Below are positions 43,437-52,089 of a DNA stretch of 64,000 nt, piece by piece (positions within the stretch are counted from its first letter, which is position 1; each line of letters starts with the position of its first letter). The translations under genes were made by a program, and so were the position numbers. The DNA is taken from contig NZ_JAAIYA010000009.1 in assembly GCF_010894405.1 (NCBI RefSeq), forward strand, positions 348,557 to 412,556. The letters are read 5' to 3'. The notes below the pieces were generated by a model. It searched no databases. It was not told where the DNA came from and saw only the letters and a program-made list of their open reading frames with translations. This DNA comes from Pyxidicoccus caerfyrddinensis (GTDB lineage: Bacteria > Myxococcota > Myxococcia > Myxococcales > Myxococcaceae).

Positions 43437-43470
43437 GACATCCCAAATTGACATCCGAAAATCAGGATGT
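43437..43470 (+). promoter_or_regulatory. Promoter/operator upstream of the CTQ-like operon
   Basis: Two direct GACATCC half-sites (43437-43443 and 43450-43456, 13 bases apart) and an inverted GGATGT (43465-43470). The second and third form a perfect 6-base inverted repeat with an 8-base spacer. A perfect -35 hexamer TTGACA (43448-43453) overlaps the second half-site; the matching -10 (near TCTGGT, 43471) is poor. The layout suggests a regulator binding over a weak promoter, possibly as activator or repressor. Confidence 0.45.
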
Positions 43471-43509
43471 TCTGGTTTGCCCGCCGCATCCACGATGTCG
43501 GGAGGGGAC

Positions 43510-44973
43510 ATGCGTTCACGGATGAGCAGGCATCTGGAGTCGCTGCTGCGATTCGAGCCGCAGCCGGCGGCGCTCCGGGCGCTGGAGCCGAAGGCCCGGG
43601 GCGTGAAGCCCTTCTTCCATACCGTCCCGGAGCTGCCTCCCGAGTTCAACTGGCACGACTACTCCGTCCTCCTGCTCCACATCGCCGCGGAGGTGGAGCA
43701 CGCGCTGATGGCGCAGTACCTGTACGCCGCCTATTCGCTGGGCGGGCCGCTGGTCCCCTCGAAGCACCGCGACCGGGTGCGCCACTGGCAGGAAGTCATC
43801 CTGGGCATCGCCAAGGAGGAGATGGGGCACCTCATCACCGTGCAGAACGTGCTGCGGCTCATCGGCGCGCCGCTGAACCTGGACCGCGAGGACTACCCCT
43901 GGGGCAGCCAGTTCTACCCCTTCGACTTCACCCTGGAGCCGCTCACCAAGAACTCGCTGGCCCGCTACGTCTACGCGGAGATGCCGGCCGGCTGGGAGGG
44001 CGCGGAGGCAGAGGAGGTCAAGAAGCGCGCGCAGCAGGGCAACCCCTCGCCGCAGCAGCCGCTGCACCGCGTGGGCGTGCTGTATGACCGGATGCAACAG
44101 GTGCTCGCCAACCCCGAGTGGGTGAAGGACGCGGACTTCCAGGCGGCCACCACGACGTTCCAGGCCTCGTGGGACGAGTGGGGCCGGGGCTACATGCGCG
44201 GCGCGCGGGGGCAGTCCACGGGCGGGCCCCGACAGGCCACGCCGGACGTCATCGTCCAGCCCGTCAGCAACCGGGACGAGGCCGTCGCCGCGCTGGCCGC
44301 CGTCGGCATCCAGGGCGAGGCGCTCTTCTTCGACGAGGACGCGGACGAGAAGTCCCACTTCCGCCGCTTCCTCGACATCTACCGCGAGTTCCCCGACGGC
44401 GAGTGGACGCCCACGCGGCCGGTGCCCATCAACCCGAAGACGGAGATGGACCTCAACGCCAGCCGGGTGGTGCGCCTGTCCGCGGCGAAGGCCAAGGCGG
44501 CGCCGCCCGTCACCGTGAGCACCGTCATCTCCCATCCGGAGTCCGTCACCTGGGCCCACCTGTTCAACGTGCGCTACCGCATGCTGCTGATGTACCTCAC
44601 GCACGCGTACCAGCTCGCCGGCGCCACGGGACAGGGGGACTCGCTCACCCCGCGCGGGCTGCTCATCAACCGCACCTTCGGTGAGATGTACAACGTGCGC
44701 GCCATCTCCAACATCCTGGTGGAGTCGCCGCTCGACGAGTCGGGCTCGGGCGCGGTGGCCGCGCCGCCCTTCGAGATGCCGTACACGCTGGACCTGCCGG
44801 ACACGGAGCCGGACCGGTGGCGGCTGCACCGGGATTTGCTGGAGACGGCGCTGGAGCTCAACCACTCGCTGCAGCAGCGCTTCCCGGGCCGGCACGCCGA
44901 CTACCTCCGGGCCCTGGAGGACCTGGACGGAGCGGCGCTGCAGAGCGCCCTTCGGATGATTCCAAAGCCCTGA
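43510..44973 (+). CDS. Ferritin-like (VioB/RebD-type) protein
   Basis: A 487-residue soluble protein with a ferritin-like di-metal domain: EVEHALMAQYLYAAYSLG and KEEMGHLITVQNVLRLIG give E and ExxH ligands in the first half. The second half (FDEDADEKSHFRRFLDIY and later helices) resembles the iminophenyl-pyruvate dimer synthase family that includes VioB and RebD, but it lacks the very long N-terminal region of VioB. ATG 43510 has GGAGG five bases upstream. It is the first gene of a five-gene operon with split LodA-like genes; a role in peroxide handling, substrate channelling or cofactor oxidation is inference. Confidence 0.8.
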   Translation: MRSRMSRHLESLLRFEPQPAALRALEPKARGVKPFFHTVPELPPEFNWHDYSVLLLHIAAEVEHALMAQYLYAAYSLGGPLVPSKHRDRVRHWQEVILGIAKEEMGHLITVQNVLRLIGAPLNLDREDYPWGSQFYPFDFTLEPLTKNSLARYVYAEMPAGWEGAEAEEVKKRAQQGNPSPQQPLHRVGVLYDRMQQVLANPEWVKDADFQAATTTFQASWDEWGRGYMRGARGQSTGGPRQATPDVIVQPVSNRDEAVAALAAVGIQGEALFFDEDADEKSHFRRFLDIYREFPDGEWTPTRPVPINPKTEMDLNASRVVRLSAAKAKAAPPVTVSTVISHPESVTWAHLFNVRYRMLLMYLTHAYQLAGATGQGDSLTPRGLLINRTFGEMYNVRAISNILVESPLDESGSGAVAAPPFEMPYTLDLPDTEPDRWRLHRDLLETALELNHSLQQRFPGRHADYLRALEDLDGAALQSALRMIPKP

Positions 44974-44996
44974 GCCGCCTCACCGGAGGACCTGGC

Positions 44997-46427
44997 GTGA
45001 CCATCAAGGAACTGCGAATCCTTCCCCCGCTGGCCATCGCGCGTCTCGGCGAGGCCCCGGACCCGCTGGACAACTACGAGCTGGAAGTCCCGGACGGGGA
45101 CCCGCTCGGCTACCGGCGCCTGCGCGCCGCCCCCACCTTCCGCGTGGACCCGGCGACGGGCGCCATCTCCGAGGCCTTCCTCCCCACCGAAATCGCCTTC
45201 AAGTCCCCCGAGGGCCACATCCGCCCGGTGGCGCCCTTCCTGGAGGTCTGGGCCGTCACCGACAAGGACAGCCTGGTGCCGCTCACCGTGGCGCTGCTCG
45301 CCGAGCACGGGCTGCGGCCGTCGGACGTGAAGTGGGAGGTGCGGGTGGGCAACATCAAGATCTTCCGCCGCACGGGGAAGGAGCGGGACAAGATCATCGC
45401 CAGCACGGGGCGCTTCTCCGACCACGACGCCCACCCGCTGGACGGCCAGTGCCGCAACTTCCGCGAGGGCAAGGTGCTGCCCTTGGGCTCGGTGCGGTAC
45501 ATCCGCCCCACCGACGAGTTCCCGGAGATACGCCTGCGCTTCACCCCCGGGGCGGGCCACGTGTACGGCTCCAGCGCGGAGACACCGGGCTCCGACGGCA
45601 AGCCCGTCCCCGATGAGAATCTCCAGCCCGAGCGCATCCTCTACGACCCGGAGAAGGGCGACTGGACGCGCTACCAGGAGAGCTCCGGCCCCGAGCTGAC
45701 GATGCCGGCTCAAATCTACGCGGGCTACTCCTCGGACAAGAAGGGCGGGTTCGACCCGAGCGGCGCGTACTGGAAGAGCCGCGGGTACTTCGACGACGAG
45801 TGCGACGGACTCGTCCACGTCCAGCTCAAGCTCAAGGGCGCCGCCGAGCCGCTGAAGGCCTTCGCGCGCATCGGCGCCGGGCCGCCGGCCTTCGCGCCGG
45901 ACAGCTTCCCGGTGCGCACCGTGGCGGATGACCTGGACCAGGCGCTGAACGGGCCCCAGACGCGCGAGCGCGACGCCACGCCGGAGGCGGCCGAGGACAT
46001 CGTCCGCCGCGCCTTCGAGACCATCCGGCTGATGAACACCGCGGTGATGAACGGCAACACGGTGAATGGTCAGGTGGACGTGGCCAGCACCATGGTGCGG
46101 CAGGACACCGCGGACACCGGCCGCCTCTTCGAGCCCATCATGGCCCCGTCGCTGGTGGACAACCTCACCATCAAGGCCCTGCACCAGAACGTCTTCACCG
46201 CGCTGCAGGGCGGGGCGGCGCCCTGGTTCTCGGACGTGCTGCGGCGCCACGACGAGGTGGGCGACTTGAGCAACAAGGGACGCCGGAAGATGCCGGCGAT
46301 GATGCGCGGAGCGGACGGGCGCACCCTGGCGCTCACGCGCAGGCAGGTGGACACCGTCAGCAAGGCCGCGCGCAGGGCGCTGTTCAAGCAGGGCAAGCCG
46401 GGCCGGAGCGGAGGGGACACGGAATGA
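44997..46427 (+). CDS. LodA/GoxA N-terminal-half-like protein
   Basis: A 476-residue cytosolic protein. The start (IKELRILPPLAIARLGEAPDP) and the blocks FKSPEGHIRPVAPFLEVWAV and VKWEVRVGNIKIF parallel the N-terminal domain of LodA/GoxA quinoprotein oxidases (IHPAIGIARVG, FKDxxGxIxRQAxxFRIY, WTVHLANKKA). The C-terminal part is helical and basic. It has no LodA C-terminal signature; that lies on the next protein. GTG start at 44997 with GGAGG seven bases upstream. Stop overlaps the next ATG (ATGA), so the two halves are made together and probably form one complex. Confidence 0.75.
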   Translation: MTIKELRILPPLAIARLGEAPDPLDNYELEVPDGDPLGYRRLRAAPTFRVDPATGAISEAFLPTEIAFKSPEGHIRPVAPFLEVWAVTDKDSLVPLTVALLAEHGLRPSDVKWEVRVGNIKIFRRTGKERDKIIASTGRFSDHDAHPLDGQCRNFREGKVLPLGSVRYIRPTDEFPEIRLRFTPGAGHVYGSSAETPGSDGKPVPDENLQPERILYDPEKGDWTRYQESSGPELTMPAQIYAGYSSDKKGGFDPSGAYWKSRGYFDDECDGLVHVQLKLKGAAEPLKAFARIGAGPPAFAPDSFPVRTVADDLDQALNGPQTRERDATPEAAEDIVRRAFETIRLMNTAVMNGNTVNGQVDVASTMVRQDTADTGRLFEPIMAPSLVDNLTIKALHQNVFTALQGGAAPWFSDVLRRHDEVGDLSNKGRRKMPAMMRGADGRTLALTRRQVDTVSKAARRALFKQGKPGRSGGDTE

Positions 46428-47290
46428 AGAAGCTCGACCCGAAGAACCTGTCCGCGCAGCTCCACTACCGCGCCGCCGGCAACCCGCCGGGCACCCTGCC
46501 CTCGTCCGCCATCTCCAACTGCTTCCCCGGGCTGGAGTTCGACTTCCGCAACGTGTGGCGCCGCATCTTCGTCGGCATCGAAATGCACGAGGCGGACAAC
46601 TACGTGATGAAGGTGGACAGGGGCCTGGAGCACCTGCTCCACCGCCGGCTGCTGCGCGTGGACGGCCACCCGCTGGTGGTGCCCGTCATGGGCCCGCAGC
46701 GCCCCGGCTCCGCGCCCATCCAGCTCACCAACTCGGCCAACCCGGATGGCATCACCTTCATGGAGTGGTCCAACGCCCTGGCGGAGGTGCTGCACGCCAA
46801 GGCGGGCAAGAAGGTCCGCTGCGAGTTCACCAAGGAGGAGTCTCCCCTCCCCGCCGGCATTCCCACGGACAAGAAGAAGCTCGTCGTGGCGGACCTGGAG
46901 GTGCGGCACTTCTTCGCCCGGGGCCCGCAGGGACAGCTCGCCGTCATCGCCGAGGAACTGGCGCAGCCCGGCGAGCTGACGCAGGGGCTGTGCTCGCCCT
47001 GGCAGAACGACTACCGCGAGTGCGCTTGCTACTACTGGGCCGCCAGCCGCCCGGACTACGTGAGCGTGGAGCAGGGCCCGCAGGGCACCAGCATCGGCAT
47101 CAACTGGATGCAGAAGGAGCGCGGCCCCGAGGTGCCTCAGCAGTACATCCTCGACAACCGCTCGGACTCGCGGCTGGTCTCCTACGACGACCTCTTCCGT
47201 CACTGGCAGGAGTCGCTGCACTTCCAGATTGAGGGCCGCGACAGTGTCTCGGTGCCCCTGCCGGAGGGAGACGGGGAGCCTCCGGCATGA
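46424..47290 (+). CDS. LodA/GoxA C-terminal-half-like protein (candidate CTQ subunit)
   Basis: A 288-residue protein with two hallmarks of LodA/GoxA CTQ oxidases: a Cys just before FPGLE (Cys33 in SNCFPGLEFD; compare C...FFPGIE), and LCSPWQNDYRECACYYW (about 189-205) followed by RPDYV, the LodA C-terminal PWQxDxxxC...W..xRPD signature. Candidate CTQ residues are Cys33, Cys190, Cys200 or Cys202 with Trp193 or Trp205; I cannot choose without an alignment. No export signal. ATG overlaps the stop of the N-terminal-half gene and its stop overlaps the radical SAM gene. Substrate unknown; family members oxidise lysine or glycine and release H2O2. Confidence 0.75.
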   Translation: MKKLDPKNLSAQLHYRAAGNPPGTLPSSAISNCFPGLEFDFRNVWRRIFVGIEMHEADNYVMKVDRGLEHLLHRRLLRVDGHPLVVPVMGPQRPGSAPIQLTNSANPDGITFMEWSNALAEVLHAKAGKKVRCEFTKEESPLPAGIPTDKKKLVVADLEVRHFFARGPQGQLAVIAEELAQPGELTQGLCSPWQNDYRECACYYWAASRPDYVSVEQGPQGTSIGINWMQKERGPEVPQQYILDNRSDSRLVSYDDLFRHWQESLHFQIEGRDSVSVPLPEGDGEPPA

Positions 47291-48651
47291 GCGGCCCGGA
47301 CGCGGCTCAGGCACGAAGGCTCTTCGCGCTGTCCCTACCCCATGTCCCGGACGTGCACCTCTACCAGACGCAGGTGGGCCAGCACCTGCTGGTGGTGAAT
47401 GGCAGCCGCCTGTTCGACGTGGATGCCGAGGCGTCCGACGCGCTGGACCGCGCGCGGCGGGACCATGACGGAGCAGAGGTGCGGCGGCTGCTGGAGGCGC
47501 TGGGCGTCTCGGAAGCGCCGTTCATCGACGACACGCCCGTGCAGTCTCCTCCGGTGCGGGCGCTGTCGCTGGCGGTGGCGCAGAAGTGCAACCTGGGCTG
47601 CACGTACTGCTATGCGCAGCAGGGCGACTTCGGCGGCCCGGCGCGCAACATGCCGCTGCAGACGGCGCTGGACGCGGTGGACCTGCTGCTGCGCGATGCC
47701 GGCCGGGGCGAGCGGGTGAACCTGTCGTTCCTCGGCGGCGAGCCCCTCTTCAACCGGGCCGTCATCCGCGCCGCGACGGAGCGGGCCGTGGAGGGCGCGC
47801 GGGCGAAGGGCGTCTCGCTGACGCTGTCGCTCACCACCAACGGCACGCTCCTGACCGAGGACGACGCCGCCTTCTTGGAGGAGCACGGCTTCGCGGTGAC
47901 GGTGAGCCTGGACGGACTCCAGGAGACGCATGACCGGCTGCGCGCCTTCAAGGGCGGCCAGGGCAGCTTCGCGAAGGTGATGGCCCACGTAGCGCCGCTG
48001 CTGGCCCGCCAGCGCCAGATGCAGGTCACCGCGCGCGTCACCGTCACGCCGCGCAACCTGGAGCTGCGCCAGACGCTGGACGCCTTCGTGGAGCAGGGGT
48101 TCCACGCCGTCGGCTTCTCTCCAATGCTCAGCTCGCCCACGGGCCGCGACGAGATGGGGCACGCGGAGCTGGAGCTGATGCTCGAGCAGATGGTGGACTG
48201 CGGCCAGGAGTTCGAGCGGCGGCTCATCGCCGGGCGGCGCTACCCGTTCTCCAACATGGTCAACGCCATGCGCGAGCTGCACAAGGGCACCCACCGGCCC
48301 TACCCGTGCGGCGCGGGCGCGGGCTACCTCGGCGTCTCCGCCAGCGGCGAGCTGGCCGCGTGCCACCGCTTCGTCGGGGACGAGGAGGGCGCCATGGGTG
48401 ACCTCGTCACCGGCGTGGACCGTGAGCGTCAGGCCCGCTGGCTCACGGAGCGTCACGTGCACCGCCAGGAGCCGTGCCGCTCCTGCTGGGCGCGCTACCT
48501 GTGCGGCGGCGGCTGCCACCACGAGGTCATCCAGCGGGGGCGGCCGGCCTGCGACTACATCCGGGGCTGGCTGCACTACTGCCTGGAGGCGTACAGCCGG
48601 CTCTCCCAGGCTCGGCCCGACTACTTCGGCCTGCCTCCGGCGAGCGGATGA
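47287..48651 (+). CDS. Radical SAM/SPASM peptide-modifying enzyme
   Basis: A 454-residue enzyme. N-terminal ~85 residues look like a small peptide-binding (RRE-like) domain (HLLVVNGSRLFDVDAEASDAL). The radical SAM core has C101-x3-C105-x2-C108 (CNLGCTYC), GGEPLF and TTNGTLL. The C-terminal SPASM domain has CGAGAGYLGVSASGELAAC and CRSCWARYLCGGGCHHE for extra Fe-S clusters. The layout resembles QhpD, which installs thioether bonds in the CTQ subunit of quinohemoprotein amine dehydrogenase. Coupled by ATGA overlap to both neighbours, so the LodA-like C-half is its likely substrate. LodA itself is not known to need such an enzyme. Confidence 0.88.
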   Translation: MSGPDAAQARRLFALSLPHVPDVHLYQTQVGQHLLVVNGSRLFDVDAEASDALDRARRDHDGAEVRRLLEALGVSEAPFIDDTPVQSPPVRALSLAVAQKCNLGCTYCYAQQGDFGGPARNMPLQTALDAVDLLLRDAGRGERVNLSFLGGEPLFNRAVIRAATERAVEGARAKGVSLTLSLTTNGTLLTEDDAAFLEEHGFAVTVSLDGLQETHDRLRAFKGGQGSFAKVMAHVAPLLARQRQMQVTARVTVTPRNLELRQTLDAFVEQGFHAVGFSPMLSSPTGRDEMGHAELELMLEQMVDCGQEFERRLIAGRRYPFSNMVNAMRELHKGTHRPYPCGAGAGYLGVSASGELAACHRFVGDEEGAMGDLVTGVDRERQARWLTERHVHRQEPCRSCWARYLCGGGCHHEVIQRGRPACDYIRGWLHYCLEAYSRLSQARPDYFGLPPASG

Positions 48652-50087
48652 GCGGGTTGGACGCGGGGCCGCGCACCGAGGTCTGCGTCGTCGGCGGAGG
48701 GTCCGCGGGCTCCGCGCTGGCGCTGCGGCTCGCGCGCATGGGCCATGAGGTGTGCCTCGTGGAGCGCCACGCCTTCCCCCGGCCCCAGGTGGGCGAGGCC
48801 CTGACGCCGGGCGTGTGGCCGCAGCTCGAGGTGCTAGGTGTGGCGGACGCCGTCCGGAGCGCGGGCTTCCTTCCCGCGCGGGAGGCGCTCGTGCGCTGGG
48901 AGGACGCCACCGCGCGGCCCGTGCGCATGGGCGCGGACGGGCTGCTGGTGGACCGGGGGCGCTTCGATGCGCTGCTGCTCGCCGCGGCGGCCAACGCAGG
49001 AGTGCGGGTGCTCCAGCCCGCCACGGCCCGGCGCCCCGTGCGGACGGCGGAGGGCTGGGTGGTGCCCCTCCTCCATGATGGACGGGAAACGCGCCTCCGA
49101 GCGCGGTTCCTCGCGGACGCGGGCGGGCGCGGTGGCTGCCTGGGAGGACGGAAGGTGCCCGTCTCCGTATCCACCCTGGCGCTCCACGGGTACTGGCGCG
49201 GAGAGCAACGCCAGGGCCCGGAGACGCGCGTGGTGGCGGGGGCGGAGGGCTGGTACTGGGGCGCGCACCTGCCGGATGGCACCTTCAGCGCCATGGCCTT
49301 CGTGGACCCGGCGCTGCTGCGCGAGCGGAGCGTCGGACGGCGTTCGCTGGAGCTGCTCTACCGGGCGCTGATGGAAGGCTCGGGGCTGCTGGAGGCGTGG
49401 ACGGCGCCCCGCCTCGTCGGCGCCGTGCACGCCCGCGATGCGACGTGCTACCGCGACGAGGTGCCCATCGAGGAGGACTGCATCAAGGTGGGCGAGGCCA
49501 GTTTCTCCATCGACCCGCTCTCCTCCTCGGGCGTGCAGAAGGCCTTGCAGACCGCGCTGAGCGGCGCCGTGGCCGTGCATACATTGCTCGTCCGGCCCGA
49601 CAGCGCGGCCGCCGCGCTGCGCTTCTACCGGGAGGACCAGCGCGACTCGGTGGCGCGACACGCGGCCTGGGCGGCCGGGTACTACGGCGAGCATCGCGCC
49701 CACGCGGACCGGCCCTTCTGGAAGCGCCGCGCCGCACGCGGCCCCATGCCGTCGCCCCCGGAGCCCCCACCGCTGCCGGAGGACGCGCTGGCCCACCGCC
49801 GCTGGCGCCTGGCGAGCGACGCCATCCTGGTGGACACGCCGTGCATCGTCGGCGACGTCATCGAGCTGCGCGGGGCGCTGAGCCATCCACGGCTCGCGCG
49901 GCCCGTGGCCTGGCTGGACGGCGTCGAGCTGGCCTCCCTCGTGGAGAGCCTCCGCGAGGGACTCACGCTCCCGCAGCTGGCGGAGGCCTGGGCACGGCGG
50001 GTGCCGTGGCGCCAGGGCGTCGGCATCCTCGGCTGGCTCTACCGGCAGGGACTCCTCACCGAAGTCACTCCGAGCGGCTCCCCTTGA
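48648..50087 (+). CDS. LodB/QhpG-like FAD-dependent monooxygenase with C-terminal extension
   Basis: A 479-residue flavoprotein of the halogenase/monooxygenase group: VVGGGSAGSALALRLARMG (FAD), FPRPQVGEALTP (RxxVGExLxP motif), and GEASFSIDPLSSSGVQKAL. In LodA systems the partner LodB, and in Qhp systems QhpG, is a flavoprotein of this kind that hydroxylates the Trp for CTQ formation. Residues ~385-479 form an extra domain (DAILVDTPCIVGDVIEL ... LVESLREGLTLPQLAEAW ... LGWLYRQGLL), helical and similar in shape to PqqD/RRE-like peptide-recognition domains. ATG overlaps the radical SAM stop. Confidence 0.85.
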   Translation: MSGLDAGPRTEVCVVGGGSAGSALALRLARMGHEVCLVERHAFPRPQVGEALTPGVWPQLEVLGVADAVRSAGFLPAREALVRWEDATARPVRMGADGLLVDRGRFDALLLAAAANAGVRVLQPATARRPVRTAEGWVVPLLHDGRETRLRARFLADAGGRGGCLGGRKVPVSVSTLALHGYWRGEQRQGPETRVVAGAEGWYWGAHLPDGTFSAMAFVDPALLRERSVGRRSLELLYRALMEGSGLLEAWTAPRLVGAVHARDATCYRDEVPIEEDCIKVGEASFSIDPLSSSGVQKALQTALSGAVAVHTLLVRPDSAAAALRFYREDQRDSVARHAAWAAGYYGEHRAHADRPFWKRRAARGPMPSPPEPPPLPEDALAHRRWRLASDAILVDTPCIVGDVIELRGALSHPRLARPVAWLDGVELASLVESLREGLTLPQLAEAWARRVPWRQGVGILGWLYRQGLLTEVTPSGSP

Positions 50088-50250
50088 GCGGGCGTGTGTC
50101 GACGCCGGACAGGAGGCATGGGGTTTTGCGCAACCAGGACAGGGCCATGCGCTAACGTCACGCAAAGCTGATGCGGCGAAGGGGCCGCCGGACCCGGCCG
50201 CCACGCGCCCGGGCCACGTCCCCTCCCTAAAGACTCCCGACGGGGGACCC

Positions 50251-52089
50251 ATGACCCGCAGCACCACCTCCCTGCTGTTCCTGACCGCGCTCGCCACGCT
50301 CGTGAGCGGCTGCTTCCTGCGCACGGACTACCTGCTGAGCGAGCTGAACAAGCCCTCGGAGCCCAAGTCCGCGCCGCTGCCCATTCCCGCCCGCGAGCGC
50401 GCGGCGCGACTGACGCGCTCGCACCTCGTGGACGCGTACGTGGACCCGCGCGAGGTGGCCCGCTGGATGTCGGCGATGGGCGGCTCGCCGCAGGTCATCC
50501 TCGACCAGGTGGAGTGCCTCCGGAAGACCTCCGGCGGCACCAACCAGGCCTGCTTCCAGACCTTCATGGAGAAGGCCGTGTCGGCGCCGCTCTGGGGACT
50601 GCCGCCGCCTCCGAAGTCGGTGGACCCCATCAACCCGGCCGCCGCGGAGGTGGACGCGGCGCGCTTCCTCGGCAATGCGCTGGGCATCGCCCAGTCGCTG
50701 GTGTCCCTGCAGGACTCGCTGCAGGACCCGGTGAGCCCGAACGAGCTCGGCCGCGGCATCCGCGAGGGCGCCGAGTCCGCCGCGCAGTACATCAGCGCCC
50801 GCCGCTGGAGCCGCAAGCTGGGACGCCCGTCCAACGCCGTCGTCCTCAGCGGCGGCGGTGCCAATGGCGCCTTCAGCGCCGGCATCATGTGGCGGCTGCT
50901 CGGCATCCTCGAGCAGTGCCGCGGCAAGCCCGCGCCCGAGGGCTGCGGGGATGCCCGCATCGACCTGGCCGCCGGCACCAGCACCGGCGCGCTCATCAGC
51001 ACCCTCGTGGACCTGTTCCACACGCCCGGCCAGGAGGCGAAGGCCCGGCAGATGCTGCTCGACAACTACACCTGCTCGGTGGAGTCGGACCTGTACTGCG
51101 TCAACTCCACCTGGATATGGAAGATTGCCTCGGACCTGCGCGGCCTCGTCCGCTTCGACGGCGTCCAGAACAAGCTGCGCAACGCCGTCACCCCCGCGCA
51201 GCTCACCAACGACACGGAGTTGGTGACGGTCTCCGTGGACTTCAACACCGGTGACGTCTACGGCATCAGCGACCAGGACCCGCAGGACATCGACCCGAAG
51301 GCGTCCGAGCAGCAGCGCGTGGAGGGAGTCATCAACGCCGCGGTGGCCTCCATCGTCGAGCCCGTCCTCGCCGAGCCGGTGCCGTGGCTGCCCTCCAACA
51401 CCGGTCGCTTCCGGGGGACGTTCCTCGACGGCGGCGTGCGCTCCGGCCTGCCGCTGCTCCAGGCCGTCCAGCGCGGCGCCGAGCGCGTGCTCATCATCTC
51501 CACCGGCGGCCTCCAGGCGGAGACGGCCAACGCCCCGCCCCATGCCGTCAGCACGCTGATGCGCACCATCGACCTGTTCGTCACGCAGCCGCGCGTGGGC
51601 GAGGTGCAGCAGGGCGAGCTGGCCGCCATCGGCCGGCGCTTCGCCGAGTACAACGTCTGCGAGGAGCGACTGGCGGACGTGGACAACGAGGGAAACATCG
51701 GCCCGTTCTGCCGCCGCACCGGCCCGGGCTTCGTCCCGAAGGAGCCCGTCGCGCTCCAGGCGGCCACCAGCATGTGGCTGGGCTCCGCGCGCTTCGACCA
51801 GGTGGCTTCGAGCTGGCGCTCGGCGTGGATGTTCCGCCCGGAGTCCCAGCTGCAGACGGCCAGCGGCTACTCGTTCGCCCCGGCGGTCATGCGGCCGCTC
51901 TTCCAGGACGGCGTGAAGACCTTCCAGCAACGGTGCACGGAGGTGCTGCGCCTCTTCGACATCCGCGGAGACATCGCGAAGCGCGAGTGCGAGAAGCCCG
52001 TGGACGCGGCGGTGGCCGAGGCCGAGGCGCAGTTCTCCCCGGTGGGCCAGTGCACGGACAAGAAGCCGGAGCAGCGCGATTGCGACTGA
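50251..52089 (+). CDS. Patatin-like phospholipase lipoprotein
   Basis: A 612-residue lipoprotein (signal ending ATLVSGC). The patatin lipolytic dyad is visible: oxyanion loop LSGGGANGAFSAG, nucleophile Ser244 in GTSTGAL, and Asp393 in FLDGGVRSG. The N-terminal ~190 residues and the C-terminal ~180 are family-specific extensions with several Cys pairs. Likely an acyl hydrolase at the cell surface or periplasmic face. ATG 50251. The 163 bases upstream include an imperfect TTTGCG/CGCAAA inverted repeat of unknown meaning. Confidence 0.88.
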   Translation: MTRSTTSLLFLTALATLVSGCFLRTDYLLSELNKPSEPKSAPLPIPARERAARLTRSHLVDAYVDPREVARWMSAMGGSPQVILDQVECLRKTSGGTNQACFQTFMEKAVSAPLWGLPPPPKSVDPINPAAAEVDAARFLGNALGIAQSLVSLQDSLQDPVSPNELGRGIREGAESAAQYISARRWSRKLGRPSNAVVLSGGGANGAFSAGIMWRLLGILEQCRGKPAPEGCGDARIDLAAGTSTGALISTLVDLFHTPGQEAKARQMLLDNYTCSVESDLYCVNSTWIWKIASDLRGLVRFDGVQNKLRNAVTPAQLTNDTELVTVSVDFNTGDVYGISDQDPQDIDPKASEQQRVEGVINAAVASIVEPVLAEPVPWLPSNTGRFRGTFLDGGVRSGLPLLQAVQRGAERVLIISTGGLQAETANAPPHAVSTLMRTIDLFVTQPRVGEVQQGELAAIGRRFAEYNVCEERLADVDNEGNIGPFCRRTGPGFVPKEPVALQAATSMWLGSARFDQVASSWRSAWMFRPESQLQTASGYSFAPAVMRPLFQDGVKTFQQRCTEVLRLFDIRGDIAKRECEKPVDAAVAEAEAQFSPVGQCTDKKPEQRDCD

